Positions 34,398 to 42,238 of a stretch of 64,000 nt of DNA are shown piece by piece. Position numbers and translations under genes: made by a program. Within the stretch, counting starts at the first letter, position 1. Each line of letters opens with the position of its first letter. The notes under the pieces are model-generated. The model was not told where the DNA came from and ran no database searches. It saw nothing but the letters and a program-made list of their open reading frames with translations. The DNA is taken from the NCBI RefSeq assembly GCF_013362815.1, contig NZ_JABFVK010000008.1, positions 1 through 64,000 on the forward strand, in the 5' to 3' direction. Source of the DNA: Hamadaea sp. Its GTDB lineage: Bacteria; Actinomycetota; Actinomycetes; Mycobacteriales; Micromonosporaceae.

Positions 34398-34411
34398 AGA
34401 GAGCGCTCTCC
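34398..34411. promoter_or_regulatory. LacI operator 5, AGAGAGCGCTCTCC
   Basis: Differs from the other four copies only in its first base and lies 36 bases before the GH64 start, 17 kb from the lacI gene. Confidence 0.85.
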
Positions 34412-34447
34412 CGTCCGCCCGTCCCTCTCGTCCCCAGGGAGCCGCCC

Positions 34448-36211
34448 ATGCCCGCCCGCTCTCGGAGAACGTTTGCTCTCCTCGCGTCCCTCGCGCTCGT
34501 GCTCGGTCTGACGACGGCCGTCGGCCTCGCCACGAGCGCCGGAGCCGCGCCGACCCTGATCTCCCAAGGCAAACCCGTCACCACGTCGTCGACCGAGAAT
34601 GCCGGTACGCCGGCGAGTGCCGCGGTCGACGGCAACACCGGTACGCGCTGGTCGAGCGCGTTCAGTGATCCACAGTGGATCCAGGTCGACCTCGGCGCCA
34701 CCGCGACGCTGAGCCAGGTCACGCTGAACTGGGAAGCGGCGTACGCGACGGCGTACCAGATCCAGGTCGCCGCCTCGGGGAGCGGTCCCTGGACGACGAT
34801 CTACAGCACCACCACCGGAACAGGTGGCGTGCAGAACCTGACGGTGACCGGCTCCGGCCGCTACGTCCGGATGAACGGCGCCGCCCGCGCGACGGCGTAC
34901 GGCTATTCGCTGTGGGAGTTCCAGGTCTACGGCGAGTTCACGACGTCGTCGTGCGGCAGTGGCAACGCCGCGCTCGGCAAACCCGCTACGGCGTCGTCGA
35001 CCGAGAACGCCGGTACGCCGGCGAGCGCCGCCGTCGACGGCAACACCGGTACGCGCTGGTCGAGCGCGTTCAGTGATCCACAGTGGCTTCAGGTCGACCT
35101 GGGCTCGACGCAGACCGTCTGCCAGGTCGTGCTGGCCTGGGAAGCGGCGTACGCGACGGCGTACCAGGTTCAGGTGGCCGCGTCGGCGAGCGGTCCCTGG
35201 ACGACGGTCTACAGCACCACCACGGGAACGGGCGGAACCCAGACGCTCGCCGTGAACGGATCGGGCCGCTATGTGCGGATGAACGGAACCGCGCGGGCGA
35301 CTGCGTACGGGTATTCGCTCTGGGAATTCACCGTACGCACGACCGGCTCCACGACGTCGCCGAGCCCCACGGCGTCCCCCTCCCCGACGAGCGGTTCCTT
35401 CTGGGGTGACACGAGCACGATCCCGCCCGCGACGAACGTCGTCATGGTGAAGGTGCTCAATCGCACCAACGGCAAGTACCCCGACAGCCAGGTGTACTGG
35501 AGCTTCAACGGCCAGACGCACTCCATCGCCGAGCAGCAGTATCTCGACATGCCGGTGAACTCGGCCGGCCGGATGTACTTCTACCTCGGCTCGCCGACCA
35601 GTCAGTACTACGACTTCATCGAGTTCACCGTCGGCGCGTCGGTCTTCAACGGCAACACCACGCGGGTCGACGCCTTCGGCGTCAAGCTGGCGATGCGCCT
35701 GCACGCGCACGACGGATACGACGTCTCCGTCGGCGAGGACCAGGCCACCTTCGCCGAGGACCGGGCGGTCACCTTCCAGAAGTTCATCAACGAGGTGCCG
35801 CAGGAGTTCAAGGTGCTGGCGCAGACCCAGGCGCCGTACCGGATCATCGCGCCCGGCAGCGACCCGAGCTTCCGGACCGGTGGCGTGAATGCCAACTACT
35901 TCACCAGCTACGCCAACTCCGTCGGGGTGTCCGCACCCACCTCCGACATCTTCGGCTGCGCGGGCGTACTCGCCAACGACGCCGGGATGTGCTCGGCGCT
36001 CAACCGGCACGTCGCCCATCTGCCGCAGTCCCAATGGTCCACGCCGAGCCTGTACTACCAGGGTTCTCCGGCCAACTACTACGCCAAGTTCTGGCACGAC
36101 CACGCCATCGACCGGCTCGCGTACGGGTTCCCCTACGACGACTACGCCGGGCAGTCGTCGTTCGTCTCCCACGGCAACCCGCAGTACCTCCTGGTCGCCG
36201 TCGGTTGGTGA
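34448..36211 (+). CDS. Secreted GH64 beta-1,3-glucanase with two discoidin CBMs
   Basis: Exported protein of 587 residues; GGGAG is seven bases before ATG 34448 and the signal peptide ends TSAGA. Two F5/8 type C domains (about 35-160 and 172-300; both with DGNTGTRWSSAFSDPQW) are nearly identical to each other at DNA level, pointing to recent duplication. A Ser/Pro linker leads to a GH64 catalytic domain (YFYLGSPTSQYYDFIEFTVG, TTRVDAFGVKLAMRLHAHDG), with candidate catalytic acids in FIEFT and VDAFG as in laminaripentaose-producing enzymes. It should release laminari-oligosaccharides for the LacI-controlled transporter and GH1 enzyme. Confidence 0.92.
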   Translation: MPARSRRTFALLASLALVLGLTTAVGLATSAGAAPTLISQGKPVTTSSTENAGTPASAAVDGNTGTRWSSAFSDPQWIQVDLGATATLSQVTLNWEAAYATAYQIQVAASGSGPWTTIYSTTTGTGGVQNLTVTGSGRYVRMNGAARATAYGYSLWEFQVYGEFTTSSCGSGNAALGKPATASSTENAGTPASAAVDGNTGTRWSSAFSDPQWLQVDLGSTQTVCQVVLAWEAAYATAYQVQVAASASGPWTTVYSTTTGTGGTQTLAVNGSGRYVRMNGTARATAYGYSLWEFTVRTTGSTTSPSPTASPSPTSGSFWGDTSTIPPATNVVMVKVLNRTNGKYPDSQVYWSFNGQTHSIAEQQYLDMPVNSAGRMYFYLGSPTSQYYDFIEFTVGASVFNGNTTRVDAFGVKLAMRLHAHDGYDVSVGEDQATFAEDRAVTFQKFINEVPQEFKVLAQTQAPYRIIAPGSDPSFRTGGVNANYFTSYANSVGVSAPTSDIFGCAGVLANDAGMCSALNRHVAHLPQSQWSTPSLYYQGSPANYYAKFWHDHAIDRLAYGFPYDDYAGQSSFVSHGNPQYLLVAVGW

Positions 36212-36217
36212 GCGCCC

Positions 36218-36251
36218 GGGCTGGGAGCCGGGTTCGCCCGGTTCCCAGCCC
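36218..36251. terminator. Hairpin terminator with TTCG loop
   Basis: GGGCTGGGAGCCGGG (36218-36232) pairs with CCCGGTTCCCAGCCC (36237-36251), one G.T pair, closed by a TTCG tetraloop. It starts seven bases after the GH64 stop. Confidence 0.85.
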
Positions 36252-36274
36252 ACTCCAACGCGTATGGTCGGGGT

Positions 36275-37030
36275 GTGGCTGCCGAGCCGGTGACACCGCT
36301 GACCCCCCGACCGGTACGCGTACCGCTGCTGGTGCAGCAGTGGCGTCGGCTGGCGATGCTGCACTGGGCGGTCGATCCCGCGTCGGTGGCGAACCTGCTC
36401 CCGCCCGGTACGCACCCGGACACCCTCGACGGCGTGACTTACGTGGGCCTGGTGCCCTTCGAGATGTACCGGGTCGGGCTGCTGGCCGGACCGGGGCTGC
36501 CCTACCTGGGCACCTTCCCCGAGACCAACGTACGCCTCTACTCGGTGGACGAAGCCGGCCGTCGCGGGGTGGTGTTCCGATCGTTGGACGCCGCCCGGCT
36601 GATCCCCGTTCTCTGCGGCCGGGCCGCTCTGCGGCTGCCGTACATCTGGTCGTCGATGGAGATCGAGCACACCGGGGACCGCCTCGTCTACACCGGCCGC
36701 CGTCGCTGGCCGGGTCCGCGTGGACTGCCGAGCCGGGTCGCGGTACGCATCGGCGAGCGGATCGCCGAACCGAGCCCGATGGAGCAGTTCGTGACCGCAC
36801 GCTGGGGACTGCACGTCGCCTGGTACGGGCGGACCCTGTACCTGCCCAACGAGCACCCCGAATGGCCGCTGCACCGGGCCGAACTGCTCGCCTTCGACGA
36901 CAAGCTGATCAGTGCGAGTGGCGTACCGGTTCCGGACGGGCCACCGGTGAGCGTGCTCTACTCGCCCGGCGTACCGGTGAAGTTCGGGCGCGGCTGGCTG
37001 CTCAAGGAGCCTGCATCCGGCGGGGCGTGA
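36275..37030 (+). CDS. DUF2071 (YqjF-like) protein
   Basis: Protein of 251 residues belonging to the DUF2071 family, which has an acetoacetate-decarboxylase-like fold. Recognised by MLHWAVDPASVANLLPPGTH, YVGLVPFEMYRV, TFPETNVRLY and FGRGWLLKEPA. No membrane segment. GTG 36275 lies six bases after TATGGT (36263-36268), suggesting a leaderless transcript. Its last 29 bases overlap the convergent response regulator. Biochemical function is not established for the family. Confidence 0.88.
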   Translation: MAAEPVTPLTPRPVRVPLLVQQWRRLAMLHWAVDPASVANLLPPGTHPDTLDGVTYVGLVPFEMYRVGLLAGPGLPYLGTFPETNVRLYSVDEAGRRGVVFRSLDAARLIPVLCGRAALRLPYIWSSMEIEHTGDRLVYTGRRRWPGPRGLPSRVAVRIGERIAEPSPMEQFVTARWGLHVAWYGRTLYLPNEHPEWPLHRAELLAFDDKLISASGVPVPDGPPVSVLYSPGVPVKFGRGWLLKEPASGGA

Positions 37031-37676
37031 CCAACCCGGCCTCGTACGCGTACACGACCGCCTGGGCGCGGTTGGTCAACCGGAGTTTGACCATGCCGCG
37101 GTTGAGATGCGTCTTCACCGTCGCCTCGGAGACGACCAGCTGATCGGCGATCTCCTGGTTGGACATGCCCTTGGCGACCCACCGGAGGACTTCGAGTTCC
37201 CGGGCGGTCAGCGTGGCGAGCTGCTCGGCATACTCGCCGGCGCCGGGCACGCCCGACGGTGCGTACGCCTCGATGAGCCGCCGGGTGACGGTGGGTGCGA
37301 AGAGCATGTCGCCCGAGGCGACGGTGGTGACCGCGGCCAGCAGCCGTTCGGGCGGGGTGTCCTTGAGCAGGAAGCCGCTCGCGCCCTCGCGAAGTGCCTG
37401 GTAGACGTACTCGTCGAGATCGAACGTCGTCAGGATGAGCACCCGGGGCGGTGGATCGCCCTGCGAGACGATCTGCCGGGTCGCCGAGATGCCGTCGAGG
37501 CCGGGCATCCGCACGTCCATCACCACGACGTCGGGATTGTGCTCGGCGGCCATCGCGATCGCCTGCCTGCCGTCGGCGGCGTCACCGACGACTTCCATGC
37601 CGGGCGCGGCGTTGAGAAGGGCGACGAGACCGGCCCGGATCAGAATCTGATCATCGACGACGAGAACCCGGACCAC
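37002..37676 (-). CDS. NarL/FixJ-type response regulator
   Basis: Transcription factor of 224 residues with receiver D54 (VVMDVRMPG), LLKDTPPE and a LuxR helix-turn-helix (TARELEVLRWVAKGMSNQEI). GTG 37676 is chosen because TACGAT (37684-37689) ends seven bases upstream; longer starts would add a tail unlike receiver domains. Divergent from its likely partner kinase at 37749, so the pair is not in one operon but shares a promoter region. Confidence 0.9.
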   Translation of the reverse strand: MVRVLVVDDQILIRAGLVALLNAAPGMEVVGDAADGRQAIAMAAEHNPDVVVMDVRMPGLDGISATRQIVSQGDPPPRVLILTTFDLDEYVYQALREGASGFLLKDTPPERLLAAVTTVASGDMLFAPTVTRRLIEAYAPSGVPGAGEYAEQLATLTARELEVLRWVAKGMSNQEIADQLVVSEATVKTHLNRGMVKLRLTNRAQAVVYAYEAGLVTPRRMQAP

Positions 37677-37683
37677 GCGCTGG

Positions 37684-37741
37684 ATCGTACCGTGCGGGGT
37701 AACCTCGTCTGCAACTTCTGTAGTAGACCCGCGAGTAGGCT
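37684..37741. promoter_or_regulatory. Divergent leaderless promoters of response regulator and kinase
   Basis: Minus -10 TACGAT (37684-37689) and plus -10 TAGGCT (37736-37741), each seven bases from its GTG start. Between them lies CAACTTCTGTAGTAG, a word that recurs downstream of the kinase gene near 38966. Confidence 0.6.
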
Positions 37742-37748
37742 TCGGCGC

Positions 37749-38951
37749 GTGCCAGACGCCCACCCCCGGCGCCGTTTCGCGCTGCCTGCCCGGTCACCGA
37801 AGATTCCGCCGCTGCTAGACGTGCTGCTGGCGGTCGGTTACACCACCGTCGCCATCCTCATCGGCCGGGAAGCGCACGATCAGTGGCCGACCCTCGACCT
37901 GACGGCGTACCTCCTCACGCTCGCGGCCAACCTGCCCGTGGCGTTCCGGCGCAAGGCCCCAATGACGGTGCTGGTGATCTGCGGGCTCTCCTGGCTCACC
38001 TTCATCGGCCTGGGGTACTACCCGGCGCTCAACGCGTACGGGAGTCTCGTGGCTCTCTACACCGTCACGGCGGAACGACCCCGGTGGATGGCGATCACGT
38101 CAGCGGTCGCCCTGGCGGGGGTGTGGGTCTATTCCGGCGTGCGTACGCCGCACTCGTCGATGGCCAGCGTCGTGGCGATGGCGGTCGTCTTCTTCACCGT
38201 CGTCTGGAAGTTCGGCGACAACGCCCGCAAGCTGTCGCTGCGCAACGCCGAGCTCGCGGCGGTCACCGAACGGCTGCATCGGGAGCAGGCCGACCGCGCC
38301 CGGCGCGCGGTCGCGGACGAGCGGATGCGGATCGCGGGGGAGCTGCACGACATCGTCGCGCACCACATGTCGGTCATCGCCGTCCAAGCCGGCACCGCCG
38401 GGTACGTCTTCGACAAACAGCCCGAGACTGCCCGGTCGGCGTTGTCGGTGATCGCCGGGGCGGCGCGGGAGGGCAACGAGGAGCTGCGCCGCATTCTCAG
38501 CCTGCTGCGGGCCCCCACGGTCGGCGTCGGCGAGCCGCCGCAAGAGGCCGCCCCCGGCGTCGAGCTGGTCGAACGGCTCGCCGATCGGATGCGGGCGGCC
38601 GGCGTCGCCACCACCGTCGAGGTGCTCGGCCCGCGCCGGTCGCTGCCCGCCGGGCTCGACCTTTGTGCGTACCGGGTCATCCAGGAGTCGCTGACGAACG
38701 TGCTCAAGCACGCGGGCGAGGCCAAGGCCACCGTCACCCTCGATTTCCGGGGCGCGGAGTTCCAGGCGACCGTCGCCGACGACGGATCGGGCACGCGGCC
38801 GGATCGCGAGGCCTCGCACGAGGGCCACGGGCTCATCGGCATGCGCGAGCGGGCGCGCCTTTACGGCGGCAGCCTGCGAGCCGGGCCGCGTCCCGGCGGC
38901 GGCTTCGAGGTGGCGCTCACGCTTCCGATCCCCGAGGGACCTACCACGTAG
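37749..38951 (+). CDS. Sensor histidine kinase (HisKA_3 type)
   Basis: Membrane kinase of 400 residues with about five N-terminal helices and short loops, then a coiled-coil (RNAELAAVTERLHREQADRA). The phosphorylated His is in GELHDIVAHHMSVIA; the N box is ESLTNVLKHAGEAKATV; the G box is GHGLIGMRERARLYGG. GTG 37749 follows TAGGCT by seven bases. Its partner regulator is encoded divergently. Confidence 0.9.
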   Translation: MPDAHPRRRFALPARSPKIPPLLDVLLAVGYTTVAILIGREAHDQWPTLDLTAYLLTLAANLPVAFRRKAPMTVLVICGLSWLTFIGLGYYPALNAYGSLVALYTVTAERPRWMAITSAVALAGVWVYSGVRTPHSSMASVVAMAVVFFTVVWKFGDNARKLSLRNAELAAVTERLHREQADRARRAVADERMRIAGELHDIVAHHMSVIAVQAGTAGYVFDKQPETARSALSVIAGAAREGNEELRRILSLLRAPTVGVGEPPQEAAPGVELVERLADRMRAAGVATTVEVLGPRRSLPAGLDLCAYRVIQESLTNVLKHAGEAKATVTLDFRGAEFQATVADDGSGTRPDREASHEGHGLIGMRERARLYGGSLRAGPRPGGGFEVALTLPIPEGPTT

Positions 38952-38967
38952 GTTTACCCTCTCTACA

Positions 38968-38988
38968 ACTTCTGCGGTAGTCAGAAGT
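38968..38988. repeat. Short inverted repeat ACTTCTG-N7-CAGAAGT
   Basis: Arms 38968-38974 and 38982-38988, 16 bases after the kinase stop. The left arm with its context (CAACTTCTG(C/T)(G/A)GTAG) matches the word in the divergent promoter at 37710-37725. It could be a regulator site or part of a terminator. Confidence 0.4.
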
Positions 38989-39051
38989 CGATCTCCACGG
39001 CGATGTCACGGCCCGGGGCCCATGACAGAGTTGTGGAGTTCAACGGGGGGT

Positions 39052-39077
39052 GGGCGGCCGGGAGTCTCCGGCCGCCC
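39052..39077 (-). terminator. Hairpin after the esterase-like gene
   Basis: GGGCGGCCGG (39052-39061) pairs with CCGGCCGCCC (39068-39077), loop of six, ten bases beyond the stop at 39087. Confidence 0.7.
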
Positions 39078-39086
39078 CCTGCATTT

Positions 39087-40400
39087 CTATTCGAGTACGC
39101 CGTTGAGCCGGATCACGACAACGCGAGTCAGAATGCCGCTGTCGATCAGCCGTCCGTTCGCGTCGAACGCCCCGGTGCCGTCGGACATCCCGAAGTCGTT
39201 GTCGTTGATCACGACGATGGTGTGCGGGTCCACGACCGCGATGCCTTCGATCTTCTTCGGCGCCTCGGCGATGGTGTTCAGGTCGATCACCAGCTCCTTG
39301 GGCAAGGCGTACGCGTCGTCGTCGGCCGCCTCGAGCGACGGAGTGGTGGAGAGATCGTCCCACTGCCCGCCCAGGATGCCCTCGCCCTTCGGCAGGCGTA
39401 CGCGATGAAGCCGGGCCGCGTTGTCGGTGCGCTCCTCGACCAGCAGCGTCGACGGCCCCACCGCGACGATGGACGAGATCTTCAACTCAGCCGGATCGGT
39501 CTGCCCCGGATCCACAATGGATACCGGGTCGAAGCGGTACGCGTACTCGCTGATCACCTGAGCCTTGCGCGGCGAGAAGCGCAAGAGACGCGTGGTGCGC
39601 GACGCCTCCCCGGTCTTCTTGTCGGGGTTGAGCAGTGGGCTTTGGAGCGCGAGCACGAGGTCGCCGTCGGGCAGCAAGGCGAGGCCCTCGAAGCCGCGGT
39701 TGGTCTTGCGGGTGAGGTAGATCGCGGGCAGCGCCTCGACGACCGGGTAGTCCGCGCCGGTGAGCCCGAGGCCCTGCGGGACGTAGCGGGCGAGGACGCG
39801 GCCCTGCGCCGAGACGTGCACCAGCGACGGGCCGTACTCGTCGGCGAGCCAGAAGGTGCCGTCGTGCGCCCGGACGATGCCCTCGGTGTCCAGACCGTTG
39901 GGGTTGAAGCCGAGCGGCGTCGCGGCGTCATAGGTGTAGGGCTGCTCGTCGCGCGTGGCCTGGTTCGACAGGCCGGTCACCGGCTGCCCGGACGCGGTGG
40001 TGATCGGGATGGCGTCGAGCACCTCGATGACATCGCCCCGGAGGCGGATCTTCACGATGGCCGGATCGAACCCGGCGACCGGGAAAGTACGCCGCTTCTC
40101 CTTGCCGATCTTGATCTGCCCGTTTGGACCGCGGTCGGTGACGGTCCAGAACTCGTTCGGCCGGCCCGCCGGGAAGATGTCGCTGCCGATCCCGCCCAGG
40201 TTCACGCCGCGGTCGTCGGCGACACTGCCCGGAAGCAGCGAATTGCTGAATGCGCCCAGCGCGATCGGGGGCAGCGTGGCCTGCTGGACGACCCGCGGCC
40301 CGTCCGGCGGGCAGTCGTTCGCGGCAGCGGGCGCGGCGGTCGCCACCAGCGCGGCGACGGTGGGTACGGCGAGCGCGGCGGCACGGCGGCGCGACGTCAT
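39087..40400 (-). CDS. Secreted esterase-like protein of the phytase-like family
   Basis: Exported protein of 437 residues; GGAGG lies five bases before ATG 40400 and the signal peptide ends AAPAAA. The body matches the esterase-like-activity-of-phytase family (a beta-propeller-like fold): FWTVTDRGPNGQ, FNPNGLDTEGIVRAHDGTFW, DEYGPSLVHVSAQGRVL, NRGFEGLALLPDG and KKIEGIAVVD. Substrate is unknown; phosphate esters or nucleic acids are suggested for relatives. Single gene with its own terminator. Confidence 0.85.
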   Translation of the reverse strand: MTSRRRAAALAVPTVAALVATAAPAAANDCPPDGPRVVQQATLPPIALGAFSNSLLPGSVADDRGVNLGGIGSDIFPAGRPNEFWTVTDRGPNGQIKIGKEKRRTFPVAGFDPAIVKIRLRGDVIEVLDAIPITTASGQPVTGLSNQATRDEQPYTYDAATPLGFNPNGLDTEGIVRAHDGTFWLADEYGPSLVHVSAQGRVLARYVPQGLGLTGADYPVVEALPAIYLTRKTNRGFEGLALLPDGDLVLALQSPLLNPDKKTGEASRTTRLLRFSPRKAQVISEYAYRFDPVSIVDPGQTDPAELKISSIVAVGPSTLLVEERTDNAARLHRVRLPKGEGILGGQWDDLSTTPSLEAADDDAYALPKELVIDLNTIAEAPKKIEGIAVVDPHTIVVINDNDFGMSDGTGAFDANGRLIDSGILTRVVVIRLNGVLE

Positions 40401-40500
40401 CTAGACCTCCATTGACTAGGTATCGCGCTCACCGTCTTGGAGCTCGGCCAACTACGGCCGACTTCTGGATGGCTTCCGGCCCAACGCCCGGCGAAACTCC

Positions 40501-40680
40501 CTACTTGTAGTAGGTCTCGATGGGGATCCGGGCCTCGTCGAACAACGCTGGCCCGTCCTGCGGCACCGTCGGCCACGCCGAACCCGGGTTGAGCTCGACG
40601 AGCTGGTCGGCGGACAAGGCGTACACGACACGGCCGAGGCCCGACCGGACGATCCCGCCGTCCACCAGGCTATACCCGCG
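40501..40680 (-). pseudogene. C-terminal remnant of a nucleoside/cytidine deaminase-like gene
   Basis: About 60 codons (GYSLVDGGIVRSGLGRVVYA to PIETYYK) match the C-terminal part of nucleoside deaminases, where GI.RSGLGRVVYALS directly follows the zinc-binding PCxxC. The N-terminal part with HxE and PCxxC is absent; upstream in this frame there is only Pro/Arg/Ser repeat sequence. It lies downstream of HxlR on the same strand, out of frame with it and overlapping its last 11 bases. Confidence 0.65.
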
Positions 40681-41209
40681 TTTTCGCGGCCGCGGGCTTT
40701 GCGGCCGGGGGCTTTGCGACGCGGGTCGCGGGCTTTGCGGCCGGGGTCGCGGACGGTCCGGGCGCGGGTGGTACGTCTGCGACGTCTCGCGGCCCGGATG
40801 ACGTAGCTGGCGTACCACCCGCGCCCGGGCGGTTGTTGGTACGCGGCTGAAACGCCGCGCGGCTGGCCTCGATGTGCGGTACGTGCTGGATGGCCCATCC
40901 GGCCAGCGCCAACGCGGGCGGGATGAGGCTCTCGCCGACGGCGGTCAGCGAGTACTCGACGCGGGGTGGGACTTCGGCGTACGCCTCTCGCTGCACGAGG
41001 CCGTCCCGTTCCAGGTTGCGTAACGTCAGGGTCAGCATGCGCTGCGAGATGCCGGGGATCTGCTGATGCAGGTCGGTGAACCGGAGCCGGCCCTGATCGA
41101 GGGTCGCCACGACGAGCAACGTCCACTTGTTGCAGATCTGGTCGAGGATCGCCCGCAGCGTCGCGCCGCCGTCGCCTCGGATAAGGCACGTGTGCTCATA
41201 CTCCGACAT
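40670..41209 (-). CDS. HxlR-family transcriptional regulator with Pro/Ala/Lys tail
   Basis: MarR-like winged-helix regulator of 179 residues. ATG 41209 has AGGAGG five bases upstream. The HxlR domain spans about 1-110 (DQICNKWTLLVVATLDQGRL, IPGISQRMLTLTLRNLERDG, PPRVEYSLTAVGESL), with the conserved Cys near the N-terminus (YEHTC). The last 60 residues are unusual, ending in PAAKPATRVAKPPAAKPAAA, and the reading frame then meets the deaminase remnant. The tail probably arose by deletion and readthrough. It is divergent from a DoxX gene, a common pairing for redox-responsive HxlR proteins. Confidence 0.88.
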   Translation of the reverse strand: MSEYEHTCLIRGDGGATLRAILDQICNKWTLLVVATLDQGRLRFTDLHQQIPGISQRMLTLTLRNLERDGLVQREAYAEVPPRVEYSLTAVGESLIPPALALAGWAIQHVPHIEASRAAFQPRTNNRPGAGGTPATSSGPRDVADVPPAPGPSATPAAKPATRVAKPPAAKPAAAKTRV

Positions 41210-41219
41210 GACGCCTCCT

Positions 41220-41234
41220 TGTGCCTTACGCACA
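41220..41234. promoter_or_regulatory. Candidate HxlR operator TGTGC-CTTAC-GCACA
   Basis: Five-base inverted arms directly upstream of the hxlR ribosome-binding site. A half-site TGTGTGCC follows at about 41237-41244. HxlR proteins bind such short palindromes in the promoters they share with divergent targets. Confidence 0.45.
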
Positions 41235-41316
41235 TCTGTGTGCCTTTTGTAGGCCCTCCGAAACTCACGCATGATGAGGCTACTTACCAACGGTAACCAT
41301 CCTGGAAAGGCCCCTC

Positions 41317-41679
41317 ATGGACGTCGCCTACTGGATTCTGGCCGGGCTGCTCGCCCTGTTCTACGCGTACGCCGGCGGCAAGAAGGTCACGCAGTCGAAG
41401 GATCAGCTGCGGCCGATGATGGGCTGGGTGGATCAGGTGCCCCTGCCGCTCGTCCGCACGATCGGGACGCTGGAGGTCCTCGGCGCGATCGGACTGATCC
41501 TGCCGAAACTGACCGGAGTGCTCCCGGGACTTGCCATTGCGGCTGCTGTCGGACTGGTGCTGATCCAGGTCGGCGGCATCGCCTTGCATCTGTCGCGCGG
41601 GGAGGCGCGGCTGATCGGGCTGAACATCGTCCTGCTGGTGCTGGCCGCCGTCACCGTTTGGCTCGCCGTCGCCATGTGA
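41317..41679 (+). CDS. DoxX-family membrane protein
   Basis: Integral membrane protein of 120 residues with four helices (YWILAGLLALFYAYAGGKKV, the DoxX head, then GTLEVLGAIGLILPKLTGVL). GGAAAGG precedes ATG 41317. DoxX proteins are linked to redox or thiol stress, with the exact role unsettled. It is divergent from the HxlR regulator that probably controls it. Confidence 0.88.
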   Translation: MDVAYWILAGLLALFYAYAGGKKVTQSKDQLRPMMGWVDQVPLPLVRTIGTLEVLGAIGLILPKLTGVLPGLAIAAAVGLVLIQVGGIALHLSRGEARLIGLNIVLLVLAAVTVWLAVAM

Positions 41680-41838
41680 CAAGGAGAGCGGTTCCGGGTG
41701 CCCGAATGTGCGACCCCGATTGCGTACGTGGGGTTGCCGGGGTGCCCGGACTTGTGCGTAAGGTGTCATCAGACGTTTACGGACCGGCCATTTCCGCCGC
41801 CGTACCGCCGGTGGCGCCGACCCCTCACGGCGATAATC

Positions 41839-42144
41839 ATGATCTCTTCTGAGCAGTTCTCGCACGCTGGCGTCAGCCTCCGGCTGGAGCAGGTGCTCCG
41901 CGTCTACGCCCACGACCTCGATCCGCATACGCTTGCCGATCTGCGCGCCGCCATCGCGGCCGGCCGCCACGGCTGGTTCCATGACGAGTTCGCCCAGGCC
42001 GTCCGGGACGGCGCGTACGCCGCCGAAGACTGGTGCGCCGCCGTCGGAACGCGGGCCGAGCCGGCCCTGGCAGAGCAGCAACGGGTGGTGTGGTCGGCCG
42101 TGTTCCCCGACGACCCGTTCCCCGTGCGTACGCCCACCGCCTGA
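41839..42144 (+). CDS. Small hypothetical protein
   Basis: Protein of 101 residues, helical, without membrane segments or a recognised domain. Notable stretches are LEQVLRVYAHDLDPHTLADL and GRHGWFHDEFAQAVRDGAYA. The coding bias is normal for this DNA. ATG 41839 is tentative since no ribosome-binding site is seen; a GTG at 41698 behind AAGGAG would add 47 residues with three cysteines but looks less protein-like. It lies between DoxX and an intradiol dioxygenase and could be an independent gene. Confidence 0.5.
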   Translation: MISSEQFSHAGVSLRLEQVLRVYAHDLDPHTLADLRAAIAAGRHGWFHDEFAQAVRDGAYAAEDWCAAVGTRAEPALAEQQRVVWSAVFPDDPFPVRTPTA

Positions 42145-42238
42145 GCAGCGGACTCACAGGTCACGTCGAGATTCGTCCCGGAGTTCCCCGAGGAACGGCA
42201 CCCAGGATGGGGTGAACGCCGAGACAAGAGGAGACGTG

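Noticed and set aside
33890-36874. A 994-codon minus-strand frame over the GH64 and DUF2071 genes
   Set aside because: It crosses a strong terminator, a promoter and two real genes and has no recognisable domain.
41698-41838. Upstream extension of the small hypothetical gene from GTG 41698
   Set aside because: The added segment is Pro/Cys/Arg-rich with no coding character, although AAGGAG precedes it; kept only as an alternative start.
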